NCBI RefSeq assembly: GCF_003330725.1
Contig: NZ_CP030840.1
Coordinates: forward strand, 3,286,001 to 3,350,000
DNA: 64,000 nucleotides
Source: Acidisarcina polymorpha
Lineage (GTDB): Bacteria; Acidobacteriota; Terriglobia; Terriglobales; Acidobacteriaceae
Direction: 5' to 3'
Shown here piece by piece: positions 51,042-59,649 of the stretch; position 1 is the stretch's first letter, and the number at the start of each line of letters is the position of its first letter. The notes beneath the pieces were generated by a model. It was not told the origin of the DNA. It saw nothing but the letters and a program-made list of their open reading frames with translations, and ran no database searches. Made by a program: the position numbers and the translations under genes.

Positions 51042-51111
51042 ACCCTACCGCGAAAATCGAAACTGCAGAAAGCTGATCGCCTTCAGACTCGGTTTTCTTC
51101 CTTAGGAGCTC

Positions 51112-51813
51112 TCAAACAGCCTCTCCACTTACGATCTTCGCAGCAATCGACTGAGGATCACCTAGCAACACCTGATAGCGCACATTCGGTAATTTTTCAA
51201 CCTCGCAGAAATCGTGCAGGCTTAAGCCGCTGGACTTTGCCTTTAGTTGAAGGAAAATCTCTTGCGTAGGCCACATCGCCCAATCAAAGACATCACGAAA
51301 ATTCCTTCCTTTAGCTTCTGCTGCGCGCCTCCGAGCCATACTCCATTCCTGAAATGCATCATCTTTATCAACTTTTGGTTGAAGCTGAACTGCGACATCA
51401 ACGTCTCCCAGGCGATCGCTCTCACTCAACATGCTGCCAAATAAGACAACGTGCTCGACTCGATAGACGTATTCTTCAGTGCCATTGACGCGTTGCACAC
51501 GTTCCAAAAACTGTGCCAAGAGCCTCTCGGCAGTTTTTCGGAAAAGCGGTTTTGCAGCAGATGCACTGGCCAAAGCCTGCCCTTTAGCAGTGAGACGAAA
51601 AACTCGGCGTCCATCCCATCTGTCCCCGGTCAGTTCCTCAATAAATTCCAGGCCTTTGAGCTTATTCATAAAGATGGTTGCGGTCCTGGGGCTCAGTACG
51701 AGAGCATCCTCGGCTGCCTGAATATAAAAATTCGTAAGCCTATATCGTCTTAGAAAATCGCGTACCTCGAGTGCCGAAAATCCCGCGATGATCTCATCAG
51801 AAACAATTCGCAT
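51112..51813 (-). CDS. winged-helix plus nucleotidyltransferase-fold protein
   Basis: 233 residues with a strong GGAGGAGAAG before ATG 51813. N-terminal ~90 residues: winged-helix (RTATIFMNKLKGLEFIEELTGDRWDGRRVFRLTAKGQAL). C-terminal: MNT-type nucleotidyltransferase with VLFGSMLSESDRLGDVDVAVQLQP, the GS-x8-DxD motif. Such fused proteins occur as antitoxin-like or regulatory components on islands. No HEPN toxin partner adjacent. Located between the tRNA-Ala relic and the excisionase/integrase pair, inside the tRNA-Pro element. Confidence 0.75.
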   Translation of the reverse strand: MRIVSDEIIAGFSALEVRDFLRRYRLTNFYIQAAEDALVLSPRTATIFMNKLKGLEFIEELTGDRWDGRRVFRLTAKGQALASASAAKPLFRKTAERLLAQFLERVQRVNGTEEYVYRVEHVVLFGSMLSESDRLGDVDVAVQLQPKVDKDDAFQEWSMARRRAAEAKGRNFRDVFDWAMWPTQEIFLQLKAKSSGLSLHDFCEVEKLPNVRYQVLLGDPQSIAAKIVSGEAV

Positions 51814-51900
51814 CTTCTCCTCCTCTGGCTGGTTATCACGGCGCCCATTTGCTGGGCCCGTGTCAAAATTTGGGAAAGCATGAAACAGAATTGAATTCGG

Positions 51901-52182
51901 TCAAACGCGCTTCGTAGAGTTGCGATATCGATTGTCGCTTGTCACTGAATTGGTGCGACTTGGTAGCGAAATCGCCAGCATGGAATTCGTAGTGGATTGG
52001 TTTCTCAGCCATGTGGCAATATCGTGAGGGTCAAATCGAATCGAACTGGAGATCTTGAGGGAAGGGATCTCGCCCTTTGCTGCCATCCTGTAGATCTTCT
52101 TGATCGACACGTCCAGGATTCGAGCGACGTCCGCCACCCGGAGAGCTTCTTTCTTGCCTTCTACTATTTCGGCTAAGAGCAT
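51901..52182 (-). CDS. excisionase-like helix-turn-helix protein
   Basis: 93 residues from ATG 52182 with GGAGGAA upstream. LRVADVARILDVSIKKIYRMAAKGEIPSLKISSSIRFDPHDIATWLR is the MerR/Xis-type winged helix used by excisionases of the DNA-binding-domain 17 family. The tail is Ser/Asn-rich. It lies downstream of the integrase on the same strand, the usual place for the directionality factor. Confidence 0.83.
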   Translation of the reverse strand: MLLAEIVEGKKEALRVADVARILDVSIKKIYRMAAKGEIPSLKISSSIRFDPHDIATWLRNQSTTNSMLAISLPSRTNSVTSDNRYRNSTKRV

Positions 52183-52365
52183 CGGTTCCTCCGTGGTCCC
52201 ATGAGAAATGGGATTTTGTGAAAGTCACACCGAATGGAATTTCGGTCAAATTGGGGTACACAGGGTGACAGTTGAGACAAGAAAACGCCGGAGAATGTCT
52301 TTAGGCGTTTTGATTGGCAGTCAGTACTCTTAAGGGCTAGCGGCGGTTCAGCTATAGACCAGAGC

Positions 52366-53562
52366 TCATGCAACGACGGAGACGGACTGGAGCTTGAACC
52401 GGTTGTAGCTGGCAAAGCTTGAATTAACCTTTTCGATCATGGTCGAGTTTCTCGCCGGCTTGAGGTAGCGAATGATGCTCTCCAGGTTCGCTTGCCCCAT
52501 CCAAGTCATCACCGTTCTAAGGTCGACACCTGCTTGCAGGTGAGTTGTCGCAAAGGTCGCGCGAAACTTGTGAAGCCAGAACTCATCGGGATTCAACTTG
52601 GCCTTCCCAGCGTTGCGCTTGAGGGCGCGCAGCATGTGTTTGTCACGTGTGTTGTTCGCTGTGCTGAAGACCAATGCCTGAGCCGATGAGCGCGATGTTG
52701 GCAGCGACCGGCGATGAGCTTCCAGTATCTCGAGCAACTCGTCGGGAACAGGAACCTCCCGTTCTTTATAGGCCTTCGGTGTCCAGTTAAACTGGGGCTT
52801 CCAGCGCATCTCGATGATGTTGGCGTTGAAGCGGACGTTGTTCCAAGTGACGTGCATAGCCTCCTGCTCTCGAAAGCCGCTCATTAGGAGGAAGTCGTAG
52901 AGCGTGCTGTAGTATCGCGAGCAGACGGCATGGAGCTTCGACAAGTCCTCTTCTTCGTAGATCGAAACTTCCTGCTCGATAAAGCGAGGATGATCGTTCT
53001 TGCCGGTCAATTTCGGCACGCCCTGGGCCTGCAGGAAGGTAAGCACATCGGCGAATTTGTTATGGACCGTGCGCGGAGAGAGCTTCTTAGTATCGCGCAG
53101 GAAGGCTGCAAGGCGCAGGAGATCTTTCCGCTCCACCTCATCCAGAAATCTCTTGCCACAGGATTCCTGGAAGTATCGTAGGGAGACGATATATCCCATC
53201 CAGGTTTTTCTTTGCCGGCTGAGTTGCATCTCTTCAAGGAAGTCTTCTACTGCGGCGCTAATTCTTAGGCGAGAGTCGTCTTCGATGGGATTGGAAACGA
53301 TGAGACCGGAGGCGAGCGCATCCAACTCTCTTTGCTTTCGAACTCGGCAATTGTAAGCGGCAGTCGCGTCAGTGCCAACTGAAACACGTCTGCGCTTTCC
53401 GTCTTCCGTCCAGTCGAGGTAATAGGCGCCTTCGGGATGCTTTTCCTGGCGTCCATCGACCATCACCGAATCGGGCTTGATGCGGCCGTTAGGAGTGATG
53501 ACGATAGGGCAGTAGCGCTTGCCCTCCGGGGTGTCGATACGTTTGGTGATATTCACCTGCAT
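52366..53562 (-). CDS. tyrosine-type site-specific integrase
   Basis: 398 residues from ATG 53562. N-terminal arm-binding region, SAM-like core-binding domain ([39 protein letters not shown]), then the catalytic domain: Arg in [16 protein letters not shown], His and Arg in [17 protein letters not shown], third position in [11 protein letters not shown] (Gly/Trp rather than GHxS) and nucleophile Tyr in IIRYLKP. Integrases with these variants remain active in several families. It starts 86 bp from the 3' end of tRNA-Pro, so that tRNA is the attachment site. Confidence 0.9.
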   Translation of the reverse strand: MQVNITKRIDTPEGKRYCPIVITPNGRIKPDSVMVDGRQEKHPEGAYYLDWTEDGKRRRVSVGTDATAAYNCRVRKQRELDALASGLIVSNPIEDDSRLRISAAVEDFLEEMQLSRQRKTWMGYIVSLRYFQESCGKRFLDEVERKDLLRLAAFLRDTKKLSPRTVHNKFADVLTFLQAQGVPKLTGKNDHPRFIEQEVSIYEEEDLSKLHAVCSRYYSTLYDFLLMSGFREQEAMHVTWNNVRFNANIIEMRWKPQFNWTPKAYKEREVPVPDELLEILEAHRRSLPTSRSSAQALVFSTANNTRDKHMLRALKRNAGKAKLNPDEFWLHKFRATFATTHLQAGVDLRTVMTWMGQANLESIIRYLKPARNSTMIEKVNSSFASYNRFKLQSVSVVA

Positions 53563-53648
53563 GGGACCTTCCCACGGCAAAGTTCGTATCACTGTTCGTA
53601 TCACTCCTCCCACACGTGGTCAAAAGTATTGATAGGGAAAGGGTTAGA

Positions 53649-53725
53649 TGGTCGGGGCGGAGGGATTCGAACCCCCGGCCCTCTGCTCCCAAAGCAGATG
53701 CGCTACCAGGCTGCGCTACGCCCCG
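53649..53725 (-). tRNA. tRNA-Pro(TGG)
   Basis: 77 nt including encoded CCA. Acceptor CGGGGCG/CGCCCCG, D-arm GCGCAGCCTGGTAGCGC, anticodon stem TCTGC/GCAGA with loop TTTGGGA (anticodon TGG), T-arm with TTCGAAT, discriminator A. All stems pair. Its 3' end faces the integrase at 53562, so it is intact and serves as the island attachment site. Confidence 0.96.
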
Positions 53726-53800
53726 ACTTCCTCATTGTATCGTAGCGTTCGCGCTGCCAAAGTCACCTGAGATGCAAAAGCATACCCCCTCAATTCTTGG

Positions 53801-54361
53801 TCAGAGGTGATGAAAGAACCAATCCAGCATCCACGCGAGCACGAGCAGGGGCACCAGGAATATGGCAATTATGGCAAGAACCAGGATCCCGAGAAAAAAC
53901 CAGTCTTTCCAGGCATGGCGTGTCGGCTGTTCGATGTGACGAACCAAGAGCGCGTAATTGCGGCGGTTTGCCTTCCAGGCGATGTCGAAAGCATCCCCAA
54001 GGAACGGGATGGCGCCTATCACCACGTCGAGTGCAAGATTGACGAGCATTCTCACCAGGGTGATGTATGGCACCCCGCGCACCCAGGCGGCGAAGATGAG
54101 AATGCAGGAGGCGAGCCCAGCGAGCACATCTCCGATGGCTGGGACAAGGCCGACAATGCCGTCCAAACCAAACCGGATCGGCGTGCCCGGAATTCGGAAA
54201 CAATCGTCCAAGATGTGGGCTAGCCGGTCAAGATTTTGATTGGTGAAGATCCCGGCAGCCGAGCCTAACCGTGACGGCTGTTCCGGTGTGCCGGGAAGGA
54301 GGATCTCGGGCTGTTTCGAAGAGGGCATCCGTCCCCGACCTTTCGACGAGCGTACCGCCAT
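53801..54361 (-). CDS. DUF4112-domain membrane protein
   Basis: 186 residues. After a disordered start comes the DUF4112 core: [71 protein letters not shown]. Three to four hydrophobic segments, the last being [22 protein letters not shown] conserved bacterial membrane family of unknown function. It lies between the two tRNA genes. Confidence 0.88.
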   Translation of the reverse strand: MAVRSSKGRGRMPSSKQPEILLPGTPEQPSRLGSAAGIFTNQNLDRLAHILDDCFRIPGTPIRFGLDGIVGLVPAIGDVLAGLASCILIFAAWVRGVPYITLVRMLVNLALDVVIGAIPFLGDAFDIAWKANRRNYALLVRHIEQPTRHAWKDWFFLGILVLAIIAIFLVPLLVLAWMLDWFFHHL

Positions 54362-54459
54362 GATTGTATTCCGGATAGAGGTACGAACTAAGCAGGGAGC
54401 CTTAGCGTCAGAGGCGGGTGCAGTGACGGCCCACCAAATGCTACAATCAGGAGTCGTAC

Positions 54460-54535
54460 GGCGGCTATAGTTCAGTGGCAGAACGCCGGTCTGTGGATCC
54501 GGATGTCGTGGGTTCGACCCCCACTAGCCGCCCCA
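54460..54535 (+). tRNA. tRNA-His(GTG)
   Basis: 76 nt including CCA. Extra G(-1) at 54460 pairs with C73, as required for tRNA-His. Acceptor GCGGCTA/TAGCCGC, anticodon loop with GTG in TCTGTGGAT, T-arm GTGGG-TTCGACC-CCCAC. Followed by a run of six A. Confidence 0.96.
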
Positions 54536-55004
54536 AAAAACTTCCTATCCAAAGTGAACTAGTTAGAGTTTCAGTGCAATTTCTTGGACCAGCTTGGGCC
54601 AATGCTTACTGATAAGAGTATTTTCGGTAAGCCACTGTCTCTCTACCAACGCATCGTCAAATCTTAAAGGCGCGCTCGCACAACTCCCACTACATCTGAA
54701 TACGATGAGCGCAAGAAGCGGTGGCGACGGTAAGCCCAAACTTACTGCGAGGCGATCGTGGGGGAAATGTTCCGACTTGGAAAAATGTGACCTTCAGGTC
54801 AGACCGGCATCCGGCATCGCTTCACAACATCTCGAGCCGGATCTTTCGCGGGGGCTATGGAAACACCCGATCAAGCTCTTCGAAATCCCTTTGCGCACGA
54901 CAATCGCGGCACGGTTCTCGCAGACATGACCTGGCTCGCGTGCGCGAGAGGGTTCGGGTGAATTTGTAGCTGTCATGCCGTAACTTCTGGCGAAACTTCC
55001 TCCT
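54536..55004. other. 469-bp region after tRNA-His
   Basis: Open frames here (up to 111 codons) lack a recognisable domain or convincing start; none is called. A T-free A-run follows the tRNA directly. No repeat or att duplicate of either tRNA is seen. Confidence 0.45.
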
Positions 55005-56312
55005 TCATTGTGGATTCACTGCAGTAAGCAGATTCCACCACTGATGGTTGTAAACAACATCCGTATACTCCCACCAGAAGACCTGCGCCGGAGCATTCGT
55101 AGCCTTCGTCGCACCCTTCAACATGTCCTCAAGTTGAGCGATCGTTGGGAAGGCGCAGCTCGAAGACGGACAACCACCTTCCCAGGAATCGCTCCAGTTA
55201 TACGCCTGCAAATCCTCGAAAGTCCCCGTCGCCCCATTTCTCGCGGCTACTGTGTCTAGCCAATCACCATTTGCCTGCTGATCAGCCATCAATCGTCCAT
55301 TTGTCGGGGTGCTGTTCAACGCACCGACCGGATAATAATCGGTGCCGTAATAATTTAAAGTCCCATCGGGGATATAGCTGTAATACGCCGCCAGTTCAGC
55401 CTCACTCGCGCTCGGCAGATTGTAGTAGTCCTCCGTGCCATAGATCGGGTGCGTCGAATCCTCCGCGCGAATTACCTCAGCCAGCGAAGCAAGGTCAGTA
55501 CCATCTGCCGCGGCTGCTTTTTTCCCCGAGGAACTAATAGGAAAGCCATTCGCCGCATCCTGAATTTCCTCGTCATCAATCATGTATCCCGCCGTCGCCG
55601 GAAACCTCTTCAAATAAGCAATGAGCGCCGTTACGAAACACGAATTCGTACAACTGCTGCAAAAGCTGGACGGCAATTCTGTGTCATTTGCAATCAGTGA
55701 ATAGGATTTCGACCGTAAATACACCGAAAAATCAGATCCGAGATACCAAATGATCTTCACCCCCGAGGTATTTGCCTGATTCGCATACGCAGCAATCTCC
55801 GCGTCGGTCCCCCACAAATTGCTTGCATTCAGGATGTAGCGGAAATGCCCTGCAGCTATTTCCGCGATCGCCTTCTCAGTGTTGATGGTCGCGCCCGTAC
55901 TGCAAGTATTCGGACCGTTATCCGGATTGCAATTCAACCAGATTCCCTGAGGAACCGACGTAATCGCCGTTTCGGTCTTCGAAACTTCTCCCGTCGCCTC
56001 ATCACGTGTCTCTGCCGCCACGTAAACTAGCTTCCGATCCTGGAAGAGGCTTTTACGCGAGCCGGATGCCAACTCAACGGCGTAATGTCCTTCAGCATTC
56101 GCAAGCACGGTATGCGTCTCACTCCACAAAGGTGTGCCGCGAAAAGAGGAATCCTCATAAATCGCGAAACTGATCTGGTGCATTCCATGCACTGGTTGAC
56201 CGTCGGAGCTGTGAAGCTCTCCATGGAAATGGATGGGTTCTGCCGCGTATGCTCGAATCGCAATCAGAAGGACGGCGGTGAGTGGCAAAATCAAATACTG
56301 ACGTATTCTCAT
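55005..56312 (-). CDS. secreted protein with putative glycoside-hydrolase-like barrel
   Basis: 435 residues; ATG 56312 has AGGAG eight bases upstream (56318 is too close). Signal peptide RIRQYLILPLTAVLLIAIRAYA. Residues ~25-105 form a small beta domain (HGELHSSDGQPVHGMHQISFAIYED). The rest resembles a TIM barrel acting on sugars: HFRYILNASNLWGTD, IIWYLGSDFSVYL, GYMIDDEEIQDAA with a DDEE acidic cluster, and NYYGTDYYPVGA. Several Cys pairs suggest disulfides. Substrate unknown; it may be an extracellular carbohydrate enzyme. Confidence 0.65.
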   Translation of the reverse strand: MRIRQYLILPLTAVLLIAIRAYAAEPIHFHGELHSSDGQPVHGMHQISFAIYEDSSFRGTPLWSETHTVLANAEGHYAVELASGSRKSLFQDRKLVYVAAETRDEATGEVSKTETAITSVPQGIWLNCNPDNGPNTCSTGATINTEKAIAEIAAGHFRYILNASNLWGTDAEIAAYANQANTSGVKIIWYLGSDFSVYLRSKSYSLIANDTELPSSFCSSCTNSCFVTALIAYLKRFPATAGYMIDDEEIQDAANGFPISSSGKKAAAADGTDLASLAEVIRAEDSTHPIYGTEDYYNLPSASEAELAAYYSYIPDGTLNYYGTDYYPVGALNSTPTNGRLMADQQANGDWLDTVAARNGATGTFEDLQAYNWSDSWEGGCPSSSCAFPTIAQLEDMLKGATKATNAPAQVFWWEYTDVVYNHQWWNLLTAVNPQ

Positions 56313-56531
56313 TGTCATAGCTCCTCGAGAGAAATGCAGATGTTTGGTCGTCTGCGACGGACACGCAACCTAGGCTCTTTGAGCGCGTAGTGTTAAGGCT
56401 TCGCACCCCGTCGAACCTGTCCACCGGAGAACGCAACTGCGTTTTTGCGCCATGTCGTCGCCCAAAGCGTAGTGAGCTGAGATCACAGTTGATACAACAT
56501 AAAGGAAGTTACCATATAGTGGCGAACTGAC

Positions 56532-57212
56532 ATGACGACTAATATGGGCACCATGGATCGACGGCCATGGGCGATGACTCGGAGGCTCACCCGAACTTCA
56601 GCATTCGGTATCTTGGCTCTGCTTTATGGATTTGGGGTCTTCGTTTCGACCAGGGCGTCAATTCTGCTTCTTAAGGGTAAGGAGTCTGGCCCGAACGGCC
56701 ATCCTTACCCACCATGGACCATCATTCACTTTGCATCAGCGTTGCTGTTCGCCGTGCTCGCCATGATGCAGCTGGTCTCTGTGGTGAGACGTCGTTATCC
56801 CTTGCTTCACCGATATTCCGGCCGGATCGCGGTCGTCTCCGGTCTGATCGCCGCGATCACAGGGGTCTGCATTCCCTTCGCCGTCGTCCCGCCGCGGCCT
56901 TTGTTGGAACGCCTCTATATCGTTGTCTATTTCGGCGGTGTCGCTTCCTGCCTGCTGCTAGGACTTCGCGCGGCCAGGCGTCATGACTTCGCCATGCACC
57001 GTATCTGGATGATTCGTGCGGTTGCGGCTGCAGGGGCTGTAATGACTCAACGGATCACTTTCCCGATTTTTGTGCTCACCTTCGGCATTCATAGCGAGAG
57101 GGCTTTCTGGTCCGAATTTGTGGGTGCCTTCGCGCTTGGCTGGGCCATTAACCTCACGCTGGCGGAATGCTGGCTACGCTGGACGCCTTCGGCGGGACCG
57201 TATGTCGTCTGA
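56532..57212 (+). CDS. DUF2306 membrane protein
   Basis: 226 residues with about five hydrophobic segments. Typical pattern: PPWTIIHFASALLFAVLAMMQLV, LLHRYSGRIAVVSGLIAAITGV with an HRxxGR motif, and RRHDFAMHRIWMIRAVAAAGA with His/Arg. DUF2306 members resemble cytochrome-b561-like or ferric-reductase-like membrane proteins; the paired His in spans could ligate heme, but that is inference. Stands alone. Confidence 0.82.
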   Translation: MTTNMGTMDRRPWAMTRRLTRTSAFGILALLYGFGVFVSTRASILLLKGKESGPNGHPYPPWTIIHFASALLFAVLAMMQLVSVVRRRYPLLHRYSGRIAVVSGLIAAITGVCIPFAVVPPRPLLERLYIVVYFGGVASCLLLGLRAARRHDFAMHRIWMIRAVAAAGAVMTQRITFPIFVLTFGIHSERAFWSEFVGAFALGWAINLTLAECWLRWTPSAGPYVV

Positions 57213-57376
57213 ACGCAATCTCCTCCTTCCTGCCGTCTCTGCTGCAGAGCGGCTGCCGTCGCTCTTCCAACCATGCCCGATGGCGGCCGGCGTATTTGGA
57301 AGTTTTTGAGGGGTTGGCGCAAAGCCGGGGAGAAGTGACTTTGCGGCGCACGCTGCGATGGCGCTATCGCTGGCTG

Positions 57377-57691
57377 TTAGGGGTTGGGACGGCGGCGGAC
57401 GATGGGGTGACGGCGAAATGCGGTCAGTCTTCGATGAGCCATGTTAGAGGAACGGGCCGCGTCAACCACCTCGGTGTCATCGCGTAACTCGATGGTAGGG
57501 CGCTTGATTCCTAAGTCAATGCTCGTCGCGCGGGCACACTTTCCTTTGCCAATGCCGGTCTCCTTCGACCGCACGTGCCACGTGGCTCCCTTGCCAGAGA
57601 ATGTCTCTTCGAATCGGGCGCTTATCTTGGTATACCGGGATCTCACCTCTACATTGAGTGCGTTAGCGGATTGGCACTCGTCCAGACGCAT
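57377..57691 (-). CDS. hypothetical protein of uncertain reality
   Basis: 104 residues; the N-terminal ~85 (SRYTKISARFEETFSGKGATWHVRSKETGIGKGK, RPTIELRDDTEVVDAARSS) have natural composition, the last ~15 are Arg/Pro-rich and look random. No family or ribosome site. It might be a remnant whose 3' end is lost. The rest of 57213-57713 has no identifiable gene. It lies convergent with DUF2306 and downstream of TetR. Confidence 0.3.
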   Translation of the reverse strand: MRLDECQSANALNVEVRSRYTKISARFEETFSGKGATWHVRSKETGIGKGKCARATSIDLGIKRPTIELRDDTEVVDAARSSNMAHRRLTAFRRHPIVRRRPNP

Positions 57692-57713
57692 CCATCCGAG
57701 AGGTGCGTTAGAT

Positions 57714-58325
57714 TCACCCGCCGAGAATCAGGGGCACATAGCTTCGGACGTCTTGCAGCAGTTGCTCGCGTGCAATACCAACCTTGGCGCGAAGCTGCAA
57801 ACCCTGCAATAAGTCCACGAGCGCACGGCTTCGTACCTTGGCAGAGGGTGTGCGAGTCAGGCGGCCAGCCTTCATCTCCTTTTCGAAACGCTTCGCGAAA
57901 ATATCAGCGGTCGCGGTCAGGCCCTTCGCGACATACGAACGGATCTCGGTTACTCGCTCCGACTGTCCCAGCGCAGCGGCGGCCATCATGCAACCGCCGC
58001 GAGCCTCATCCGAAGCGGCGTTGACGGTAGCCTCGCAAAAGCCGGTCACGGCCTTGTGGATGTCCGGCTCCGCTTCAAATGCCGCCATCCTGGGAGCTAC
58101 ATAGGTGATTGCATAGCGCTCGACCGCCTTGAGCAGCAGGGTGGATTTGTCTCCAAAGGTCCGGTATATCGCGGGTTTGGTGACGTTCACGGCCCGTGCG
58201 ATCCGATCTACGTCAACTCCTTCATACCCATGCTCCCAAAACATCTCAACGGCACGGTCGAGTGCTTCGTCGGGGATAAATCCTTTTGGACGTCCAGGGG
58301 CGCGCTTCGCGATATTAGTTACCAT
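57714..58325 (-). CDS. TetR-family transcriptional regulator
   Basis: 203 residues, start ATG 58325 with GGAG upstream. GRPKGFIPDEALDRAVEMFWEHGYEGVDVDRIARAVNVTKPAIYRTFGDKSTLLLKAVERY is the HTH of the TetR type; the C-terminus matches TetR_C_16-like (GGCMMAAAALG). Divergent from the SDR at 58412 with 86 bp between, so it most likely represses that SDR and itself. No strong palindrome like the one at 34061 was seen. Confidence 0.9.
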   Translation of the reverse strand: MVTNIAKRAPGRPKGFIPDEALDRAVEMFWEHGYEGVDVDRIARAVNVTKPAIYRTFGDKSTLLLKAVERYAITYVAPRMAAFEAEPDIHKAVTGFCEATVNAASDEARGGCMMAAAALGQSERVTEIRSYVAKGLTATADIFAKRFEKEMKAGRLTRTPSAKVRSRALVDLLQGLQLRAKVGIAREQLLQDVRSYVPLILGG

Positions 58326-58411
58326 TGCGTACGAAACTCCTTGCATTCCAGCAGCTCTTATCGTACTCTCGCGTATGTAATGATTCAAGGCAGATAAATA
58401 CGGGAGACAGC

Positions 58412-59158
58412 ATGGATAGGTTCAAAGGAAAAACAGCACTCATCACAGGCGGAACCACCGGCATAGGCTTGGCGACCGCCAAATTATTCATTAACGAAGG
58501 TGCCCGCGTGATCGTGACTGGCCGCGCCGCTGCAACGATCAAGGCAGCCCAGGCTGAGCTTGGCGATAACGCTATCGTAGCCCGCAGCGACGCGACCTCT
58601 CTTCCGGATATGGATGCCTTGGCGGCAAAGGTCAAGGAGACGTTCGGCAAGCTCGATGTGCTCTTCGCCAACGCGGGATATGGTCGATTTATCCCATTTG
58701 AGGCGGTGACTGAGGAGGTTTACGACGAGATGCTCAACCTGAACGCCAAGGGCCCGTATTTCATCGTCCAGAAACTGGCGCCGCTCATGCCGGAAGGAAG
58801 TTCGGTGGTCTTTACCACCTCGATTGCCAACGTGAAAGGAATGCCAACCTTGAGCGCCTATGGCGCCGCCAAAGCAGCGCTTCGCTCACTGACTCGGAGC
58901 CTTGCCGCTGAGTTGTTGCCCCGTGGAATACGTGTCAATGCGGTGAGTCCGGGTCCAGTCGTGACGCCCATACTCCAGAAGGTAGGAATGTCGAAGGAGG
59001 CGGAAGATCAGGTCTACCTTCAGATGACCCAAAGCGTTCCGATGAAGCGTATGGGCCAGCCAGAGGAAGTTGCCAAAGCCGTAGCATTCCTGGCGATAGA
59101 CGCAACCTACACGACGGGAACAGAGCTTCCGGTAGACGGAGGATGGTCTCAACTCTAA
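58412..59158 (+). CDS. short-chain dehydrogenase/reductase
   Basis: SDR of 248 residues. TGGTTGIGLATAKLF cofactor loop, TGRAAATIK, FANAGYGRF, catalytic Ser in TTSIANVKG, YGAAK in SAYGAAKAAL and TGTELPVDGGWSQL. GGGAGA precedes the ATG. It resembles the SDR at 22754. Under the control of the divergent TetR by position. SDR/TetR pairs like this are widespread in soil bacteria; the substrate is unknown. Confidence 0.9.
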   Translation: MDRFKGKTALITGGTTGIGLATAKLFINEGARVIVTGRAAATIKAAQAELGDNAIVARSDATSLPDMDALAAKVKETFGKLDVLFANAGYGRFIPFEAVTEEVYDEMLNLNAKGPYFIVQKLAPLMPEGSSVVFTTSIANVKGMPTLSAYGAAKAALRSLTRSLAAELLPRGIRVNAVSPGPVVTPILQKVGMSKEAEDQVYLQMTQSVPMKRMGQPEEVAKAVAFLAIDATYTTGTELPVDGGWSQL

Positions 59159-59649
59159 GGCGTTCACCGTCCAGACGGGTAAGCTGACATGTAGAACGTT
59201 CTTCAATGACTCGCATACCAGTTGCGCACTGGATGCAATAGCGAACGCAGTGGCGGCAGCTCGATCGTCGTCACTTTGCGCTTCGCACAAGGGAAACATC
59301 CTTTTCGGCATTTTGACGTCATCGTCGCTTTCATATTGCGGAGCTCTCATCCTGATGGAATGCAAGCCATGGACATCTGCCGACTGATGAATGAGCCGCC
59401 TGAGATCTCCCCTATCTGGTGAGCACACCACCGATTTTGCGTTTAGCGAAAATCGCTTCCGGCGACGATAGATGGTCCGAATTGAACCGGTGGCAACTCT
59501 GCGCAAAGATCGATCACACGTCACCGCACGTCTCGACAAAACACAGTTTTCGCGCAAAGAAAGAGTATGTAGCGCTTGGTTCACATTCACAATATGAGAC
59601 TATGACTATTCAGTCCGCCCTTAGATCTCTTAATTGTGCGCGGCGCCGC
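59159..59649. other. 491-bp region between SDR and ADOP permease stop
   Basis: Convergent intergenic region. Small open frames exist on both strands but none has a recognisable domain, and no strong hairpin or repeat was seen. Confidence 0.45.

Noticed and set aside
50977-51044. Functional tRNA-Ala gene
   Set aside because: Most of the D-arm and part of the acceptor 5' strand are missing, so it cannot fold.
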